64,000 nt of DNA from Rhodopseudomonas palustris (GTDB lineage: Bacteria; Pseudomonadota; Alphaproteobacteria; Rhizobiales; Xanthobacteraceae), in assembly GCF_013415845.1 (NCBI RefSeq), contig NZ_CP058907.1, positions 5,174,501-5,238,500 of the forward strand, given 5' to 3'. Under the pieces are notes generated by a model. It saw only the letters and a list, made by a program, of their open reading frames with translations, was not told the DNA's origin and ran no database searches. Below, piece by piece: positions 35,739-45,711 of the stretch; the stretch's first letter is position 1; each line of letters starts with the position of its first letter. A program made the position numbers and the translations under genes.

Positions 35739-36635
35739 ATGCATATCGTCTGCCCGCATTGTACGACATCCTATGCGATCGATCCGGCCAAACTGGGAGA
35801 TGCCGGCCGGACGGTGCGTTGTTCCCGGTGCAAGGAAGTCTGGCTGGCACGGCCCGAAGACGTGCAGAGCGACGTCCGTGTCGCCGCCATGACGGTCGAA
35901 GAACAGCAGCCGGCCACCAACGACCTCGCCAATGATCCCGGATGGGGCGTGACCGAGGACGAGCAGGACACCCCGGTCGTCGAGAGCCCGCCGATCACCG
36001 CCGACCTGCCGGGGCAAGGCGACCAGGATCCGTTCACGCGCGCGCTCGCCAACGAGCCGGCACCGGGCGACGACGAGGAGCCGCTGCCGCCGCGACGCAA
36101 ACGCAAGCCGTCGTTCGGAAGCAAGCGTAAGCCGCGCAGCATGAAGGAGCGGCTGACCGAGCTGCGCAAGGAGCCGCTGAAAGCCGCCAAGGGACTCTTG
36201 AACGCGCCGCTGGCGATCGCAGTGTTCGGTTCGGTGGCGCTCGGTCTGTTGATCTGGCGCGCCGACATCGTCCGGCTGATGCCGCAGACCGCGGCGTTCT
36301 ATCGGCTGATCGGCTTCGAGGTGAACCTGCGCGGGCTGGCGATCAAGGACGTGCGGATCAGCCGCGAGACGGTGGAATCCAAACCGGTCCTGGTGATCCA
36401 GGGCGTGATCATCGGCCAAGCCAAAAAGACGGTCGACGTGCCGCGGCTACGGTTCTCGGTGCGCGATGCCAAGGGCACCGAGATCTACGCCTGGAACGCG
36501 GTCCTCGAACAACAGGCGCTGCGGCCGGGCGAGATCGCCTGGTTCAGAACGCGCCTCGCCTCGCCGCCGGCGGAGGCGCGCGCGATCGACGTGCGCTTCT
36601 TCAACCGGCGCGACATTGCCGCCGGCGGGGCCTGA
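35739..36635 (+). CDS. MJ0042-type zinc-ribbon membrane protein
   Basis: This 298-residue protein starts MHIVCPHCTTSYAIDPAKLG and continues to VRCSRCKEVW, a four-cysteine zinc ribbon of MJ0042 type. A disordered acidic and basic stretch follows, then one membrane segment near 165-185 and a C-terminal beta-rich domain like DUF3426. It is divergent from ftsE and immediately upstream of the cpdR-type gene; the ftsE-zinc-ribbon-regulator order is familiar in this bacterial family. The function is not known. Confidence 0.87.
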   Translation: MHIVCPHCTTSYAIDPAKLGDAGRTVRCSRCKEVWLARPEDVQSDVRVAAMTVEEQQPATNDLANDPGWGVTEDEQDTPVVESPPITADLPGQGDQDPFTRALANEPAPGDDEEPLPPRRKRKPSFGSKRKPRSMKERLTELRKEPLKAAKGLLNAPLAIAVFGSVALGLLIWRADIVRLMPQTAAFYRLIGFEVNLRGLAIKDVRISRETVESKPVLVIQGVIIGQAKKTVDVPRLRFSVRDAKGTEIYAWNAVLEQQALRPGEIAWFRTRLASPPAEARAIDVRFFNRRDIAAGGA

Positions 36636-36694
36636 GGGCATGATCAGTGTGGTTGCACGCGGCCCGGCGCCGGCCGCGACGAGGGAATAGAACA

Positions 36695-37075
36695 ATGGCG
36701 CGCATCCTGATCGCCGACGACGAAGAATCGATGCGCCTGCTGGTCGCCCGCGCGATCGGCATGGACGGCCATGAGACGGTCACGGCCGAAGACGGCAGCG
36801 AAGCGCTGGAAATTCTCACCAGCCAGAACGGCAAGTTCGACCTGCTGCTGACCGACATCAAGATGCCGATCATGGACGGCATCGCGCTGGCACTCGCCGC
36901 GGCACGCGACTTTCCGGACCTGACGATCCTGTTGATGACCGGCTTCGCCGATCAGCGCGAACGCGCCTTCGGCCTCGACGCCATCGTGCACGACGTCGTC
37001 ACCAAGCCCTTCTCGGTCGCCGACATCCGCACTGCGGTCGCCGATGCGCTGTCGGCGAAGAAGAGTAGTAGTTGA
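36695..37075 (+). CDS. cpdR: CpdR-type single-domain response regulator
   Basis: This 126-residue receiver domain has acidic residues Asp8 and Asp9, phosphoacceptor Asp54 (LLTDIKMP), and the conserved Thr and Lys (LLMTGFAD, VTKPFS). It has no output domain. It closely fits CpdR, which in alphaproteobacteria directs ClpXP to cell-cycle substrates when unphosphorylated. GAGGGAATAG precedes the ATG. Confidence 0.9.
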   Translation: MARILIADDEESMRLLVARAIGMDGHETVTAEDGSEALEILTSQNGKFDLLLTDIKMPIMDGIALALAAARDFPDLTILLMTGFADQRERAFGLDAIVHDVVTKPFSVADIRTAVADALSAKKSSS

Positions 37076-37116
37076 CCCCCTCGCGGCGGACGATCAACGC
37101 ACGCCCTAAGTAGCAG

Positions 37117-37160
37117 CGCGCTCCCTCTCCCGCCTGCGGGAGAGGGTTGGGGTGAGGGCG
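37117..37160. repeat. Palindromic repeat, family A
   Basis: CTCCCTCTCCCGC and GCGGGAGAGGG form a perfect stem and are followed by TTGGGGTGAGGGCG. It is a single unit downstream of cpdR. Confidence 0.85.
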
Positions 37161-37211
37161 ACGCGCGCAGTGAGTTTCCTATTTGGGGGAGCCGCCCCGC
37201 GCTCCAACTTC

Positions 37212-37253
37212 TGGATTCCGGGTTCGCTCGCTGCGCGAGCGCCCCGGAATGAC
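37212..37253. repeat. Half unit of family B repeat
   Basis: GGATTCCGGGTTCGCTCGC and GCGAGCGCCCCGGAATGAC form one arm-pair of the family B element. It lies just beyond the stop of the TIGR02302-type gene (37274). Confidence 0.8.
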
Positions 37254-37273
37254 GTGGCTGGCAAGGAGCCGAC

Positions 37274-39859
37274 TTAGTAATCCTTCAGCAGCCGCTCGAT
37301 GTAGTCGAGTTCGATCTGCGGGCGGCCGGAGTCGCCGAGGCGGCGGCGGAGTTCTTCGAGGATGCGGCGGACGCGCTGCACGTCGATTTCGCCGGGGATC
37401 TTCACGGTGAGATCGTCGCCCAAGTCGCGGCCGCGCAGCGGACGGCCGAGCGGATCGGTCTGATTGGCACCGCTCTGCTGACGGCCGGGGCGGTTGCCCT
37501 GGCCATCGCCCTGCCCGTCGCCATCGCCCTGCTGCATCGCTTCGGCGAGTTTCTGTGCGCCCTGGCGCAGCGCTTCCAGCGCGCGGCCTTGTGAGTCCAC
37601 CGCACCGTCGGCATTGCCGTCGCCGAGCCGGCCTTCGGCATCGCCCATCGCCGAGTCGGCCTGGTCGAGACCGCCCTCGCCTTGCTGGCCCTGCTGCCCT
37701 TGCTGACCCTTTTCGCCCTTTTCGCCGCCGGGGCTCTGGCCGAGGCCGCGCTTGGCGAGCTCCTGCTGCAGCTTGCGCAGCCGGTCGTGCAGGTTCTGCT
37801 GATCCTGCTGCAGGTCGCCGAGGTTCTGCTCGCCGTCCTGGCCGCGCATCCGGTCGCGGCGCTGATCCTGGCCCTGCTTGTAGGTCTTGTCGCGGAGCTG
37901 CTGCTGTTTGCGGATCATGTCGCCGAGCTCGTTGAGCGCCTGCTCCATGTCGCCGCTGTCGCCGCCCTGGCCGGGCTGCGCCATCTGCAGGTTCTCCAGC
38001 ATCTGCGCGAGCTGATCGAGCAGCTGCTTGGCGGCTTCCTTGTCGCCGGAACGCGACAGCCGCTCCATCCGCTGGATCATGTTTTCCAGATCCTGCTGCC
38101 GCATCACCTTGGTGTTCGGATCGAGCGGGCGGGCGAGCTGCTGCGGATTGTTGCGAAGCTGCTGAGCGAGCTGGCGCATATAGGTATCGAGCGCCGCGCG
38201 CAGCTTGTCGGTGAGCTGTTTGATTTCGTCGTCGGACGCACCGCGCTCCAGCGCGTCTTTGAGTGCGTCCTGCGCGGCACGCAGCGCCTTCTCGGCATCC
38301 GATGCATCGCCGTCTTCGATCGAGACCGCGAGCGACCACAAATTGCCAACGACTTCGCGCAGCGCATCGTCGGTACGGGCGCGTTCGAGCTGATCGGCGA
38401 TGGTGTAGAGCCCGAGATACTGGCCGGCATCAGGCGTGAACACTTCCGGCGCGATCAGCAGCGCATCGAGTGCGGCGTACACCTGGCTATTCGCATTGGC
38501 ATCGAGCGCCAGGATGCGGCGCTGCTCGATCAGCGCGCGCGCCAGCGGCTTGGTGAACAGCCGCTCCGGCAGCCGCATCGTGAACGGCTCGCTGTGGCCC
38601 TGATTGCTGGCCTCGTCCTTGGCGGTGAGCGTCAGCGTCACTTCGGCGCCCGCATAGGGATCTTCGCTGAAGTCCTTGACGGTCTGACCGACGCCTACGC
38701 GGGTGCGGGCATTCGGCAGCACCAGCTTGAACTGCGGCGCTTCGAACAGCGGCCGCGGCGCATCCCCCGGCTTGGCGCCCGGGGCCTTGGCGGGCGGCGC
38801 GGCGACGAATTGCGCCTCGGCCTCGGTGACCCCGTAATCGTCTTCGAGCTTGTAGGACAGTTGCAGCGAACCGCGCGCCTGGCGCTGCGGCTCCTTGGCG
38901 AGCGCAATCGCCGGCGGCTTGTCCGGGGTGGCGGTGAAGCTCCACGGTGCTTCGCTCGACGGCGCCCGGACCCGCGCGGTGCCGTCACCGGTGATGCGGA
39001 AATGCCGTTCGCTGGTGCCCTTCGGCGCGTCGCTGTCCGGCTTGACCTCGACCACGCCGCCGCCGACCGCGATGTCGAGATCACCGCCGCTGGAACGTAC
39101 CAGCAGGGTCGAGCCGACCGGCACCGGCAACGGACCGCTGCCTGGGGTGCCCGGGTCCTTGTTGGAGGCGGCGGTGAGAATGATCGGCGGCTTGTTGGTA
39201 TAGACCGGCGGCGTCACCCAGGCATCGACCCGGACGGTCGAGGGCGACATCGCGCCCTTCCAGTCGAACGCCGCCATCACCCGCGCGGAGCGCTCCTCGC
39301 CGGCGGCGAAGAACGTCGCGACCAGCAGGATCACCACCAGGGCGCGGAGCCCCCAGGGATCGTGGATCGGCAGCCGCGGCGACGGCAGGCCGGGCTTGAG
39401 GCCGCGGATCGTCGCCAGGGTGCGGTCGCGCTGCGCCTGCCACAGCGCCCGTGCGACCGGATCGCCGGAGGCCAGCGTGTCGCCGAGCGCCGTCGCCGGC
39501 CGGTGCTTCAGGCCGGTATTACCGTCGAGCCGCGCCAGCGCCTCGTCGCGGCTCGGCCAGCGGAACCTGATGGCGGGAATCAGCGCGGCAAGCGCCAGGG
39601 CCGACAGTAGTACCAAGCCGGCGATCCGCGCCGAAAACGGCAGGGCCAGCCACAGCCCAGCCCAGGACAGCGCCAGGAACAGGCCGACGACGCTCATCAC
39701 CCGCGCCAGATGCGGCCACGCGCGCTCCCAGGCAATCGCCAGCGTCGCGCGCCCGATCGCCTTGTCCAGGTGCAGCCGCGCGACCGCCTCTTCATCGTGC
39801 GGGGCCTGCGACGGATCGGGAATGCTGCCGCTCAACCATCTCTCCGGGTTGCTGCTCAC
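37274..39859 (-). CDS. Large TIGR02302/DUF4175-type membrane protein
   Basis: This protein of about 861 residues has three hydrophobic segments in the first 210 residues, a beta-rich periplasmic region (about 220-480), then helical and coiled-coil sequence. From about 640 to 800 it is very rich in Gln, Gly and Asp (QQGQQGQQGEGG-like). The end IELDYIERLLKDY is characteristic of the family. It is found throughout Rhizobiales; the function is unknown. I chose GTG 39859 (SSNPERWLSG) because the further upstream frame to 39994 looks non-coding and would run into the pcaC promoter. No strong ribosome binding site is visible. Confidence 0.85.
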   Translation of the reverse strand: MSSNPERWLSGSIPDPSQAPHDEEAVARLHLDKAIGRATLAIAWERAWPHLARVMSVVGLFLALSWAGLWLALPFSARIAGLVLLSALALAALIPAIRFRWPSRDEALARLDGNTGLKHRPATALGDTLASGDPVARALWQAQRDRTLATIRGLKPGLPSPRLPIHDPWGLRALVVILLVATFFAAGEERSARVMAAFDWKGAMSPSTVRVDAWVTPPVYTNKPPIILTAASNKDPGTPGSGPLPVPVGSTLLVRSSGGDLDIAVGGGVVEVKPDSDAPKGTSERHFRITGDGTARVRAPSSEAPWSFTATPDKPPAIALAKEPQRQARGSLQLSYKLEDDYGVTEAEAQFVAAPPAKAPGAKPGDAPRPLFEAPQFKLVLPNARTRVGVGQTVKDFSEDPYAGAEVTLTLTAKDEASNQGHSEPFTMRLPERLFTKPLARALIEQRRILALDANANSQVYAALDALLIAPEVFTPDAGQYLGLYTIADQLERARTDDALREVVGNLWSLAVSIEDGDASDAEKALRAAQDALKDALERGASDDEIKQLTDKLRAALDTYMRQLAQQLRNNPQQLARPLDPNTKVMRQQDLENMIQRMERLSRSGDKEAAKQLLDQLAQMLENLQMAQPGQGGDSGDMEQALNELGDMIRKQQQLRDKTYKQGQDQRRDRMRGQDGEQNLGDLQQDQQNLHDRLRKLQQELAKRGLGQSPGGEKGEKGQQGQQGQQGEGGLDQADSAMGDAEGRLGDGNADGAVDSQGRALEALRQGAQKLAEAMQQGDGDGQGDGQGNRPGRQQSGANQTDPLGRPLRGRDLGDDLTVKIPGEIDVQRVRRILEELRRRLGDSGRPQIELDYIERLLKDY

Positions 39860-39993
39860 ACGAGCGTAGCACAACGGCGGCAATGAGGCACCGCCCTGCA
39901 ACCACGCCCGGCGCTCACGCCGCGACACGAACGCGTGACGGCACCGAGCGCGCCCCGTAGTGTTCCGGCGAACTTCCCACCAGAGGACGCGCA

Positions 39994-40374
39994 ATGGACA
40001 AGACGACGCACGACAAGGGCTTGGAGATCCGCAAGGCGGTGCTGGGCGAAGCCTATGTCGAGAACGCGCTGAAGAACGCCGACGACTTCAACCAGCCGTT
40101 CCAGGAACTCGTGACCGAGTACTGCTGGGGCGCGATCTGGGGGCGCGACGGGCTACCGAAGAAGACCCGCAGCATGCTGAACCTGACGATGATCGCGATC
40201 CTCAACCGGCCGCACGAGCTGCGCGCGCACATCAAGGGCGCACTCACCAACGGCGTCACCAAGGACGAGATCCGCGAGATCTTCATGCAGGTCGCCTGCT
40301 ACGCCGGCATCCCGGCAGGCGTCGACAGCTTCCGGATCGCCCGCGAAGTGTTCGCAGAACTCGACAAGGCTTGA
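39994..40374 (+). CDS. pcaC: Carboxymuconolactone decarboxylase family protein
   Basis: This 126-residue protein has the AhpD-like fold and the PcaC-type layout: KGLEIRKAVLGEAYVE, then FQELVTEYCWGAIWGRDGLPKKTRSMLNL split across two helices, and VACYAGIPAGVDSF. The named reaction is decarboxylation in the protocatechuate branch of the beta-ketoadipate pathway. No other pca gene is in the window, so a substrate other than carboxymuconolactone is possible. Confidence 0.85.
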   Translation: MDKTTHDKGLEIRKAVLGEAYVENALKNADDFNQPFQELVTEYCWGAIWGRDGLPKKTRSMLNLTMIAILNRPHELRAHIKGALTNGVTKDEIREIFMQVACYAGIPAGVDSFRIAREVFAELDKA

Positions 40375-40400
40375 GGCGACAATTGGTAATTAACAACCGG

Positions 40401-40422
40401 CGCGGCGGTGCAAACTGCCGCG
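40401..40422 (+). terminator. Hairpin after pcaC
   Basis: CGCGGCGGT (40401-40409) and ACTGCCGCG (40414-40422) form a nine-pair stem with one mismatch and a GCAA loop, 27 bp past the pcaC stop. No long T run follows, so termination is only likely. Confidence 0.5.
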
Positions 40423-40548
40423 TTAAGGTTGAGTGGTTAGGTTAAAAAACACTTCAAATTGCTCGGATTCGCCGGATCGCTACGGTCGGCCGTCGCGCGC
40501 GCGGCCGGCGAAGCCGCATGTTCACGGCCGCGGATTTTAAGCGCGATT

Positions 40549-40585
40549 GGGACCGCCAGTATTGTACGCCGCGTCTGGCGGTCCC
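40549..40585. terminator. Inverted repeat at the 3' end of lysA
   Basis: GGGACCGCCAG (40549-40559) and CTGGCGGTCCC (40575-40585) form a perfect 11-bp stem with a 15-base loop between convergent pcaC and lysA. It lies 25 bp beyond the lysA stop and probably ends that transcript. Confidence 0.6.
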
Positions 40586-40609
40586 ACCCCCTCTCCAGGG
40601 GCAGGTGCA

Positions 40610-41875
40610 TCACAGCCAGGGCGCCGGCTTGTCCATCGCGATCAGTTGCTCGACTTCGATGCGCGGACGCACCACCGCAACCTGATCGTCCTTCACCAGC
40701 ACTTCCGGCACCAGCGCGCGGGTGTTGTAAGTACACGCCTGCACCGCGCCGTAAGCGCCCGCCGTCATGATCGCGATCAGATCGCCGGCCTTCAGTTCAG
40801 GCAGCTTGCGATCGAGCGCGAGGTAATCGCCGGTCTCGCACACCGGGCCGACGACGTCGGCCACCATGGTGGCTACGCCGGGCGCGGGCGCGGCCACCGG
40901 CAGGATCTCGTGATACGCCTCGTACAGCGTCGGGCGGATCAGATCGTTCATCGCCGCATCGATGATCACGAAGGTCTTGCCGTCGCCGTGCTTCACATAG
41001 ATCACCTTGGCGACCAGGATGCCGGCATTGCCGACGATCATCCGGCCCGGCTCGAACAGCAGCGTGCAGCCGAGATTGTGGGTGACGCGCTTGACCATCT
41101 CCGCATAGGCGAACGGCTCCGGCGGCGCGTCGCGATCCTCGTAGTACGGGATGCCGAGGCCACCGCCGAAATCGACATGGCTGACCGTGTGACCGTCGCC
41201 GCGCAGCACGTGGATGAATTCGGCAACCTTGCGGAACGCGGCTTCCATCGGCGCCAGGTCGATGATCTGGCTGCCGATATGGACGTCGACGCCGGTGACC
41301 TGGATGCCCGGCAGCTTGGCGGCGCGGGCATAGACCTCGCGGGCGTGGCGGATCGGAATCCCGAACTTGTTCTCCGACTTGCCGGTGGAGATCTTGGCGT
41401 GGGTGCCGGAATCGACGTCTGGATTGACCCGCAGCGAAATCCGCGCCGTGCGGCCGGTCTCGACCGCGATGCGCGACAGCTGTTCGAGCTCGGGCTCGGA
41501 TTCGACGTTGAGGCACTTGATGTCGTGGGCGAGAGCGGCACGCAGCTCGGCCTCGGTCTTGCCGACGCCGGAGAACACGATCTTGCTCGGCGGAATGCCG
41601 GCCGCCAAAGCCCGCTGCAGTTCGCCGCCCGACACCACGTCGGCGCCGGCACCGAGCTTGGCCAGCGTGCGCAGCACCGACTGATTGGAATTGGCCTTCA
41701 TGGCGTAGCACACCAGCGCATCGAGGCCGGCGAAGGCCTCGGTGAACACCCGGTAGTGCCGCTCCAGCGTCGCACTCGAGTAGCAGTAGAACGGCGTACC
41801 GACGTCCTGCGCGATCGACGCAAGGCTGACGCCTTCGGCGTGCAGCACGCCGTCGCGATAGTCGAAATGACGCAT
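40610..41875 (-). CDS. lysA: Diaminopimelate decarboxylase
   Basis: This 421-residue PLP enzyme catalyses the last step of lysine synthesis. PLP-binding Lys60 lies in YAMKANSN, the phosphate-binding Gly-rich loop is FGGGLGIPYY, and GPVCETGD near 350 carries the active-site Cys. It is the third gene of argH-lptM-lysA and starts 8 bp after the lipoprotein gene. Confidence 0.96.
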   Translation of the reverse strand: MRHFDYRDGVLHAEGVSLASIAQDVGTPFYCYSSATLERHYRVFTEAFAGLDALVCYAMKANSNQSVLRTLAKLGAGADVVSGGELQRALAAGIPPSKIVFSGVGKTEAELRAALAHDIKCLNVESEPELEQLSRIAVETGRTARISLRVNPDVDSGTHAKISTGKSENKFGIPIRHAREVYARAAKLPGIQVTGVDVHIGSQIIDLAPMEAAFRKVAEFIHVLRGDGHTVSHVDFGGGLGIPYYEDRDAPPEPFAYAEMVKRVTHNLGCTLLFEPGRMIVGNAGILVAKVIYVKHGDGKTFVIIDAAMNDLIRPTLYEAYHEILPVAAPAPGVATMVADVVGPVCETGDYLALDRKLPELKAGDLIAIMTAGAYGAVQACTYNTRALVPEVLVKDDQVAVVRPRIEVEQLIAMDKPAPWL

Positions 41876-41883
41876 CTTGGCGC

Positions 41884-42135
41884 TTAGTCCAGCAGCGGAT
41901 CGAGAATGGTGCTTCGCTTCCGCCCCTTGGCGGCGGAGGGCGGGGCGTTGGTGCCGTAGGACGAGTCGAACACGTCGCCTTTGGCCTCCGGCTTGGTCGC
42001 CGGCGCGGCCGACGGCGTGTCGGCAGCCCCCGGCGGCAGATCGAGGCCGCTTTTACGGCCGCAGCCCGAGAGCGCCAGCGTCGCCGCCACAATCACCAGA
42101 AGCGCCCATCGCGATGGGTTGGTCACGCGATTCAC
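41884..42135 (-). CDS. lptM: LptM-like small lipoprotein
   Basis: This 83-residue protein has a signal peptide ending in lipobox LALSGC (Cys25), followed by GRKSGLDLPPG, the LptM/YifL pattern. LptM assists LptD assembly in the outer membrane in E. coli. I chose GTG 42135 because it leaves a short positive n-region; ATG 42165 would add ten residues. The argH-lptM-lysA order is conserved in the order Hyphomicrobiales. Confidence 0.82.
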   Translation of the reverse strand: MNRVTNPSRWALLVIVAATLALSGCGRKSGLDLPPGAADTPSAAPATKPEAKGDVFDSSYGTNAPPSAAKGRKRSTILDPLLD

Positions 42136-42219
42136 GTCGAATATCCCCAATTGGCGCGGCACCATACCGAGATTGCACCGCGCTGGCGAGCCCCCGAAAC
42201 CGCCGGGCGCCGGCCGCCC

Positions 42220-43617
42220 TCAGCGCGTCTTCGTGTCCTTGGCGAGCCGCTTGAGCCAGGCCTTGGCCTGGCTGCGGACGTTCTTCGGCGCGGTGCCGCC
42301 GTAGGAGGTGCGGCTCTTCACCGAGGATTCGACGCTGAGAACCGCCAGCACATCCTTGGTGATGCGCTTTTCGACCGACTGCATCTCGGCGAGCGGCAGC
42401 TCGTGCAGCGCCACGCCCTTCTTGGCGGCGAGACCGACGATCCGGCCGGTGACGTGATGCGCCTCGCGGAACGGCATCTTCAGCGTGCGCACCAGCCAGT
42501 CGGCCAGATCGGTGGCGGTGGCATAGCCCTCGCCCGCAGCAAGCTTCATCCGCTCCGGCTCCGGCTCGAGATCGCGGACCATGCCGGTGATCGCGCGGAT
42601 CGCCAGCGACAGAGCCGCGAAGCCTTCCATCGCGCCCTGTTTGTCTTCCTGCATGTCCTTTTGATAGGCGAGCGGCAGGCCCTTCATCACGATCAACAGG
42701 CCGTTCAGCGCGCCGATCACCCGGCCGGTCTTGGCGCGGACCAGTTCGGCTGCGTCCGGATTGCGCTTCTGCGGCATGATCGACGAGCCGGTGGTGAACT
42801 TGTCCGACAGCCGGATCAGGCCGACCAGCGGCGAGGTCCAGATCACGATTTCTTCGGCAAAGCGCGACAGATGCACGGCGCAGATCGACGCCGCCGACAA
42901 CGTCTCCAGCACGAAGTCGCGGTCCGACACCGCATCGAGCGAGTTTGCCATCGGCCGGTCGAAGCCGAGCTTGGCGGCAGTGGCGTGGCGGTCGATCGGG
43001 AACGAGGTGCCGGCCAGCGCCGCGGCGCCGAGCGGGCTTTCGTTCAGCCGCTTGCGGGCGTCCTGGAACCGGCCGCGGTCACGCGCCACCATCTCGACAT
43101 AGGCCATCAGGTGATGGCCGAAGGTCACCGGCTGCGCGGTCTGCAGATGGGTGAAGCCGGGCATCACGGTGTCGGCCTGCTCGAGCGCGCGTTCGGCGAG
43201 CGCCTGCTGCAATGCCGCCAGCGCCGCGTCGGTCTCGTCCAGCACGTCGCGGACGTAAAGCCGGAAGTCGGTCGCGACCTGATCGTTGCGCGAGCGCGCG
43301 GTGTGCAGGCGCCCCGCAGCCGGGCCGATCAGTTCGGCGAGCCGGCTCTCGACATTCATATGGATGTCTTCGAGCGCACGCTTGAACGTGAATTTGCCGG
43401 CGGTGATCTCTGACAGAATCGTGTCTAGACCCTTGCCGATATTTTTCGCATCGTTCGCGGTGATGATGCCCTGCGCGGCCAGCATGGCTGCATGCGCCTT
43501 GGACGCCGTGATGTCCTGGGCGTAGAGATGGCGATCGACGTCGATCGAGACGTTGATCTCTTCCATGATCGCGTCGGGGCGATCGGTGAATCGGCCGCCC
43601 CACATCTTGTTGCTCAT
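42220..43617 (-). CDS. argH: Argininosuccinate lyase
   Basis: This 465-residue enzyme cleaves argininosuccinate to arginine and fumarate. The superfamily signature [12 protein letters not shown] is near residue 285, and [12 protein letters not shown] and [11 protein letters not shown] are present. ATG 43617 ([10 protein letters not shown]) is the family start. It is first in the argH-lptM-lysA operon and divergent from tlpA. Confidence 0.96.
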   Translation of the reverse strand: MSNKMWGGRFTDRPDAIMEEINVSIDVDRHLYAQDITASKAHAAMLAAQGIITANDAKNIGKGLDTILSEITAGKFTFKRALEDIHMNVESRLAELIGPAAGRLHTARSRNDQVATDFRLYVRDVLDETDAALAALQQALAERALEQADTVMPGFTHLQTAQPVTFGHHLMAYVEMVARDRGRFQDARKRLNESPLGAAALAGTSFPIDRHATAAKLGFDRPMANSLDAVSDRDFVLETLSAASICAVHLSRFAEEIVIWTSPLVGLIRLSDKFTTGSSIMPQKRNPDAAELVRAKTGRVIGALNGLLIVMKGLPLAYQKDMQEDKQGAMEGFAALSLAIRAITGMVRDLEPEPERMKLAAGEGYATATDLADWLVRTLKMPFREAHHVTGRIVGLAAKKGVALHELPLAEMQSVEKRITKDVLAVLSVESSVKSRTSYGGTAPKNVRSQAKAWLKRLAKDTKTR

Positions 43618-43712
43618 CTGTCGCCGCTCACGATCATGCTCGCGTCCCAATCACATCTCATCACCGGCAGCCGCCCGCGAACCTGCGCGGCCTGCCGTTT
43701 TCTGATTGTTCG

Positions 43713-44399
43713 ATGACCGAATCCCAGCCGAATTCCGTCCCGCCGCGCCGTGCCGGCCGCCTGACCATCCTGTTGGCCACGATTGCCGTGCTCGTCGTCG
43801 CTGGCGCCGCCGGGATATACGGGATTGGCGGGCTGCAGCGCAATGCGGGCGGCGACCCGGTGTGCCGGCCGGCGGTGGCGCTGGCGCAGCAGCTCAAGCC
43901 GCTAGTGCGCGGCGAGGTCGCGGCGCTGACACCTGCGGCGGCGCCGCTGCGGCTGCCGGACCTGACGTTCGCAGACGATGCCGGCCAAACCAGAAAGCTG
44001 TCGGACTTCCGCGGCCGCACCGTGCTGGTCAATCTGTGGGCGACCTGGTGCGTGCCGTGCCGCAAGGAGATGCCGGCGCTCGACAACCTGCAGGCCAAGC
44101 TCGGCAGCTCGGACTTCGACGTGGTGGCGATCAACATCGACACCCGCGATCCGGCCAAGCCGAAGAAATTCCTCGACGACGAGAAGCTGACGCATTTGTC
44201 GGTGTTCACCGACGCGTCCGCCAAGGTGTTTCAGGATCTCAAGGCGGTCGGCCGCGCGCTCGGCATGCCGACCTCAGTGCTGGTCGACCGCGAAGGCTGC
44301 GAGATCGCCACCATCAATGGCCCCGCAGAATGGGACAGCAACGACGCCACCACGCTGATCAAGGCCGCCGTGAAGCCGGCGGCGGCGGGGAAGCCGTAG
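43713..44399 (+). CDS. tlpA: Membrane-anchored thioredoxin TlpA
   Basis: This 228-residue protein has an N-terminal membrane anchor (residues about 17-42) and a periplasmic thioredoxin fold with active site WCVPC (Cys113, Cys116). TlpA supplies reductant for cytochrome oxidase copper-centre assembly in Bradyrhizobium. The divergent argH-tlpA arrangement is the one known there. Confidence 0.92.
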   Translation: MTESQPNSVPPRRAGRLTILLATIAVLVVAGAAGIYGIGGLQRNAGGDPVCRPAVALAQQLKPLVRGEVAALTPAAAPLRLPDLTFADDAGQTRKLSDFRGRTVLVNLWATWCVPCRKEMPALDNLQAKLGSSDFDVVAINIDTRDPAKPKKFLDDEKLTHLSVFTDASAKVFQDLKAVGRALGMPTSVLVDREGCEIATINGPAEWDSNDATTLIKAAVKPAAAGKP

Positions 44400-44409
44400 C
44401 TACCTTGGC

Positions 44410-44527
44410 GTCATTCCGGGGCGCGCGCGCCAGCGCGTGAACCTGGAATCCAGAGGTTGTTGAGCACTCGGCCGTTTCCATCACATCGAGATTCCGGGTT
44501 CGCGCCTGACGGCGCGCCCCGGAATGA
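44410..44527. repeat. Palindromic repeat, family B
   Basis: The unit starts GTCATTCCGGGGCGCGCGCG and ends GGCGCGCCCCGGAATGAC. It fills the gap between convergent tlpA and the small motility-type gene. Confidence 0.85.
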
Positions 44528-44543
44528 CTGCTCAGTAATCCGA

Positions 44544-44744
44544 TTACGCGCTGATATTCAGATTGCCGCCGACGCCGGGGCCGACATTGGCGAGCGAAGG
44601 CGAGCCGCCCTGCCCGATACCGAGCAGCGTCTGCACCGTCTCACGCTCGGTGCGCGCGGCCGACGCTTGAATCGTCGTCGAGATCTGCATCTGCGTGCTG
44701 CTGGCCTGCATGGCGAGCGCCGCGCTGATCATGCTCATGTCCAT
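44544..44744 (-). CDS. Putative motility protein (YjfB-like), 66 aa
   Basis: The small protein MDMSMISAALAMQASSTQMQ continues as an amphipathic helix and a Gly-rich end. It resembles the putative motility protein family (YjfB_motility), whose members are short and of unknown mechanism. The upstream ATG 44774 would add ten residues. The ribosome binding site is weak. Confidence 0.6.
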   Translation of the reverse strand: MDMSMISAALAMQASSTQMQISTTIQASAARTERETVQTLLGIGQGGSPSLANVGPGVGGNLNISA

Positions 44745-44840
44745 CGGCGCAGTCTGGCAGCAAACCGTTAACAATCCAAAGCGAGGCGGCGCGCATTCGA
44801 TGAAATTGCATCGATCGCGCCTCTGCCTGGACGGCCGTGG

Positions 44841-45659
44841 TCAGGCCGTGGAACCGGCCCCATCGCGCAGATGGACCGCAAAGCCTTCGGCACCGGGCGT
44901 GCCCAGCTCCGGCCGCAGCTCCATGGCCGGGATCAGGTAGTCGCCGCCGTTCTGGCGCCGGTACGGGATCGGCGGCGTTTCGGCCAGCGTGCGCATCCGC
45001 TCCCGCATCCGTTCGGCCGCGGTTTCGAACCCGACGGAATCGAGACGACCCGCCTGATACAGCACGTAGGGCGGCAGCACCTCGCAGCCCGGATAGAACA
45101 GAATGCCGTGGTGGATCGGAAACAGCAGGTCGTCGATCGGCCCGTTGATGCCGCGCGGGCCGTAGTGCTGCTCCCAGCCGCCGGTCGTCACGATCAGCAT
45201 CGCGCGCTTGCCAGCCAGAACGCCCTCGCCGTAGCGATTGCCCCACCGCTTGTCGCTGTGCTCGCCGACGCCGTAGGCGAAGCCGCAGGCAAACACGCGC
45301 TCGACCCAACCCTTCAGGATCGCCGGCATACTGAACCACCACAGCGGGAATTGCAGGATCACGGCGTCGGCCCAAAGCAGCTTGTCGATCTCGTCGCGGA
45401 CGTCCTGGGTCAACTCGCCGGCGTCGAACGCCGCCTTCGACGCCTCGGTCGGCAGCAACCGCTCATCGGACGCCAGGTTCGGAAAATCGGCGCGGTCGAT
45501 CGCCGCTTTCCAACCCATCGCATAGAGGTCGGAGACCAGCACCTCGTGGCCGAGGCGCTGCAGCTCGGTGACCGCGACGTCGCGGAGCGCGCCGTTCAGC
45601 GAGCGCGGTTCAGGATGGGCGAATACCAGAAGAACTTTCACGGCCAGGCTCCCTGACAT
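44841..45659 (-). CDS. NAD(P)H:quinone oxidoreductase, flavodoxin fold
   Basis: This 272-residue protein matches the NQO1/MdaB-like flavodoxin-fold family: VLLVFAHPEPRSLNGAL, the substrate loop FPLWWFSMPAILKGWVERVF and TTGGWEQHYGPRGING. It probably reduces quinones with FMN or FAD. It is divergent from the LysR gene at 45736, its likely regulator. Confidence 0.88.
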   Translation of the reverse strand: MSGSLAVKVLLVFAHPEPRSLNGALRDVAVTELQRLGHEVLVSDLYAMGWKAAIDRADFPNLASDERLLPTEASKAAFDAGELTQDVRDEIDKLLWADAVILQFPLWWFSMPAILKGWVERVFACGFAYGVGEHSDKRWGNRYGEGVLAGKRAMLIVTTGGWEQHYGPRGINGPIDDLLFPIHHGILFYPGCEVLPPYVLYQAGRLDSVGFETAAERMRERMRTLAETPPIPYRRQNGGDYLIPAMELRPELGTPGAEGFAVHLRDGAGSTA

Positions 45660-45711
45660 GATGATCAGAGCCTCCTGCTAGCCTTGCCGCGACTATTCCA
45701 GTAGCCGTCGA